NCBI GenBank assembly: GCA_020724775.1
Contig: DYGG01000012.1
Location: 1 to 60,124, forward strand
Origin: Ignavibacterium sp.
GTDB taxonomy: Bacteria; Zixibacteria; MSB-5A5; GN15; PGXB01
Direction of reading: 5' to 3'
DNA length: 60,124 nt
In this document: piece after piece, positions 59,194 through 60,124 of the stretch
Numbering within the stretch: position 1 is the first letter of the stretch
Layout: each line of letters opens with the position of its first letter
Program-made: the position numbers and the translations under genes
The notes under the pieces: generated by a model
The model's input: only the letters and a program-made list of their open reading frames with translations
The model's database searches: none
Told to the model about the DNA's origin: nothing

Positions 59194-60124
59194 ATGATAA
59201 AGCGAAGAGCGAATAAGAAAGGATTTCATATTAGAGCATCGGCTTTACTTTTGATGCTCTTTGGGTTGATGGGCGCTGTGGCTCATGCCCAGACGCCGCC
59301 GGTCGTTTCGGATATTCCCGACCAGACCGTCGCCGAGGGCGCGCTTTTTACGACTATCAACCTCGACAACTATGTCACTGACGCCGAAAGCACTCCCGAC
59401 CAGATTACTTGGACTTATTCGGGGAATCTGGAGTTGACGGTTTCTATTGACGTCAATCGCGTAGCCACTATAACTATTCCCAATGCCGATTGGAATGGTT
59501 CGGAGACTATTACTTTTACAGCAACTGACCCCGACCTGCTCAGCGACAGCGACCCGGCGACCTTTACGGTTACCAATGTCAACGACGCTCCGGTGTTTTC
59601 CGATATCCCGGACCAGACTATTGCCGAAGGCTCAACTTTCGCGACTGTTAGTCTTGATGATTATGTTTCTGATGTCGACAATCTCGACTCCGAAATAAAC
59701 TGGACTTTCTCCGGCAACACTGAATTGACGGTGAGCATCGATATCAATCGCGTGGCCACGATAACGATTCCAAACGCCGACTGGTTTGGTTCCGAGACAA
59801 TTACATTCACCGCTACTGACCCCGGTCTATTGTCCGACAGCGACCCGGCGACCTTTACGGTTACCAATGTCAACGATGCTCCGGTGGTTTCCGACATTCC
59901 TAACCAGACCATTAACGAAGGCTCTCTCTTCACTACCATAAATCTCGACATTTTTGTTAGCGATATCGATAACGTTGACACAGAAGTAAACTGGACGTTT
60001 TCCGGTAACACCAGCCTCACAGTCAACATCGATATCAATCGTGTGGCAACGATAATGATTCCGAACGCTGACTGGTTTGGTTCCGAGACAATTACGTTCA
60101 CCGCTACCGACCCCGGACTTCTTT
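59194..60124 (+). CDS. Repeat-rich surface protein (partial, 5' end)
   Basis: From ATG 59194, behind GAGGCGGGGAA, the frame stays open to the window edge, 310 codons. A signal peptide (about 12-34) ends AHA-QTPPV. The rest is tandem units of 97 residues, each with VVSDIPDQTVAEG, a WTYSGNLELTVSIDVNRVATITIPNADWNGSETITFTATDP core and ends TVTNVND, typical of cadherin-like/Ig adhesion repeats. Repeats 2 and 3 are nearly identical at the DNA level over 40-base stretches, a sign of recent duplication. No stop is seen, so the protein is truncated by the window. Confidence 0.85.
   Translation, partial: MIKRRANKKGFHIRASALLLMLFGLMGAVAHAQTPPVVSDIPDQTVAEGALFTTINLDNYVTDAESTPDQITWTYSGNLELTVSIDVNRVATITIPNADWNGSETITFTATDPDLLSDSDPATFTVTNVNDAPVFSDIPDQTIAEGSTFATVSLDDYVSDVDNLDSEINWTFSGNTELTVSIDINRVATITIPNADWFGSETITFTATDPGLLSDSDPATFTVTNVNDAPVVSDIPNQTINEGSLFTTINLDIFVSDIDNVDTEVNWTFSGNTSLTVNIDINRVATIMIPNADWFGSETITFTATDPGLL
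59302..60124 (+). repeat. 97-residue (291-bp) tandem repeats
   Basis: Units begin near 59302, 59593 and 59884, with exact spacing of 291 bases; the third is cut by the window end. Shared blocks include the stretch ending in GACCCGGCGACCTTTACG in copies 1 and 2. Confidence 0.85.

Noticed and set aside
59302-60124. CRISPR or satellite array
   Set aside because: The period is 291 bases, in frame and without spacers, and encodes adhesion-type repeats.

Overview
The window looks like a chromosome segment of an uncultured FCB-group bacterium, most probably Zixibacteria or a close relative. The main clue is the surface proteome. Several secreted proteins end either in dockerin-like pairs built on NILDATYLI..YLYKGG or in a FlgD/Por-type sorting domain (YPNPFN ... 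SGIYFYK ... KKMVLLK). The tmRNA tag (GEYNYAMAA, apparently resumed on Gly) also resembles Bacteroidetes-type tags. Taxonomy is inferred from these traits, not from a marker gene. No rRNA, tRNA, insertion sequence, integrase or CRISPR array was seen.

Layout. 0.2-3.2 kb: small secreted protein, outer-membrane barrel, and a thioredoxin-like protein with a dockerin. 3.3-14.2 kb: housekeeping and secreted genes (CsaA, acyl-CoA ligase-GNAT fusion, propeller-like lipoprotein, subtilase with dockerin, aconitase, sorting-domain protein). 14.3-18.9 kb: seven-gene arsenic operon behind a consensus promoter (arsR, ArsP-like permease, CPKC mini-thioredoxin, ArsF-like, ArsG-like, arsC, acr3). 19.1-24.9 kb: heavy-metal RND pump (CusA/CzcA type), adaptor with duplicated Cys/His modules, and three small proteins. 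25.3-26.4 kb: Ada.

26.5-29.0 kb holds the most unusual system: four translationally coupled genes encoding an ArsR/SmtB repressor, a soluble MtrA-like corrinoid protein with Cys clusters and a DUF4346 tail, a lipoprotein with a CC motif, and a four-helix membrane protein with a CC motif. I propose a metal- or metalloid-responsive corrinoid methyl-transfer system; the substrate is unknown.

29.0-37.0 kb: PIG-L deacetylase, an ECF sigma/anti-sigma pair with a TPR lipoprotein, DinB, truncated globin, an NTF2-like protein, a frameshifted DUF4287/DUF5655 gene, nucleoside phosphorylase and isoaspartyl peptidase. 37.1-38.8 kb: an AT-richer pair (unknown gene plus CBS-HEPN protein) abutting the 3' end of ssrA (38981-39347), a classic integration position. 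39.8-41.1 kb: a lipoprotein and a TonB-domain protein. 41.3-47.3 kb: a nitrogen-oxide cluster with octaheme HAO-family cytochrome, norB and norC (both interrupted), hemerythrin, a DUF6448 protein and an Rrf2 regulator with a shared upstream motif. 47.5-49.4 kb: barrel protein, small cytochrome c and an alpha/beta hydrolase lacking its usual catalytic residues.

50.0-60.1 kb is a run of large secreted proteins combining cohesin-like, Ig/cadherin-like, dockerin and sorting modules, ending in a repeat protein of 97-residue tandem units cut by the window edge.
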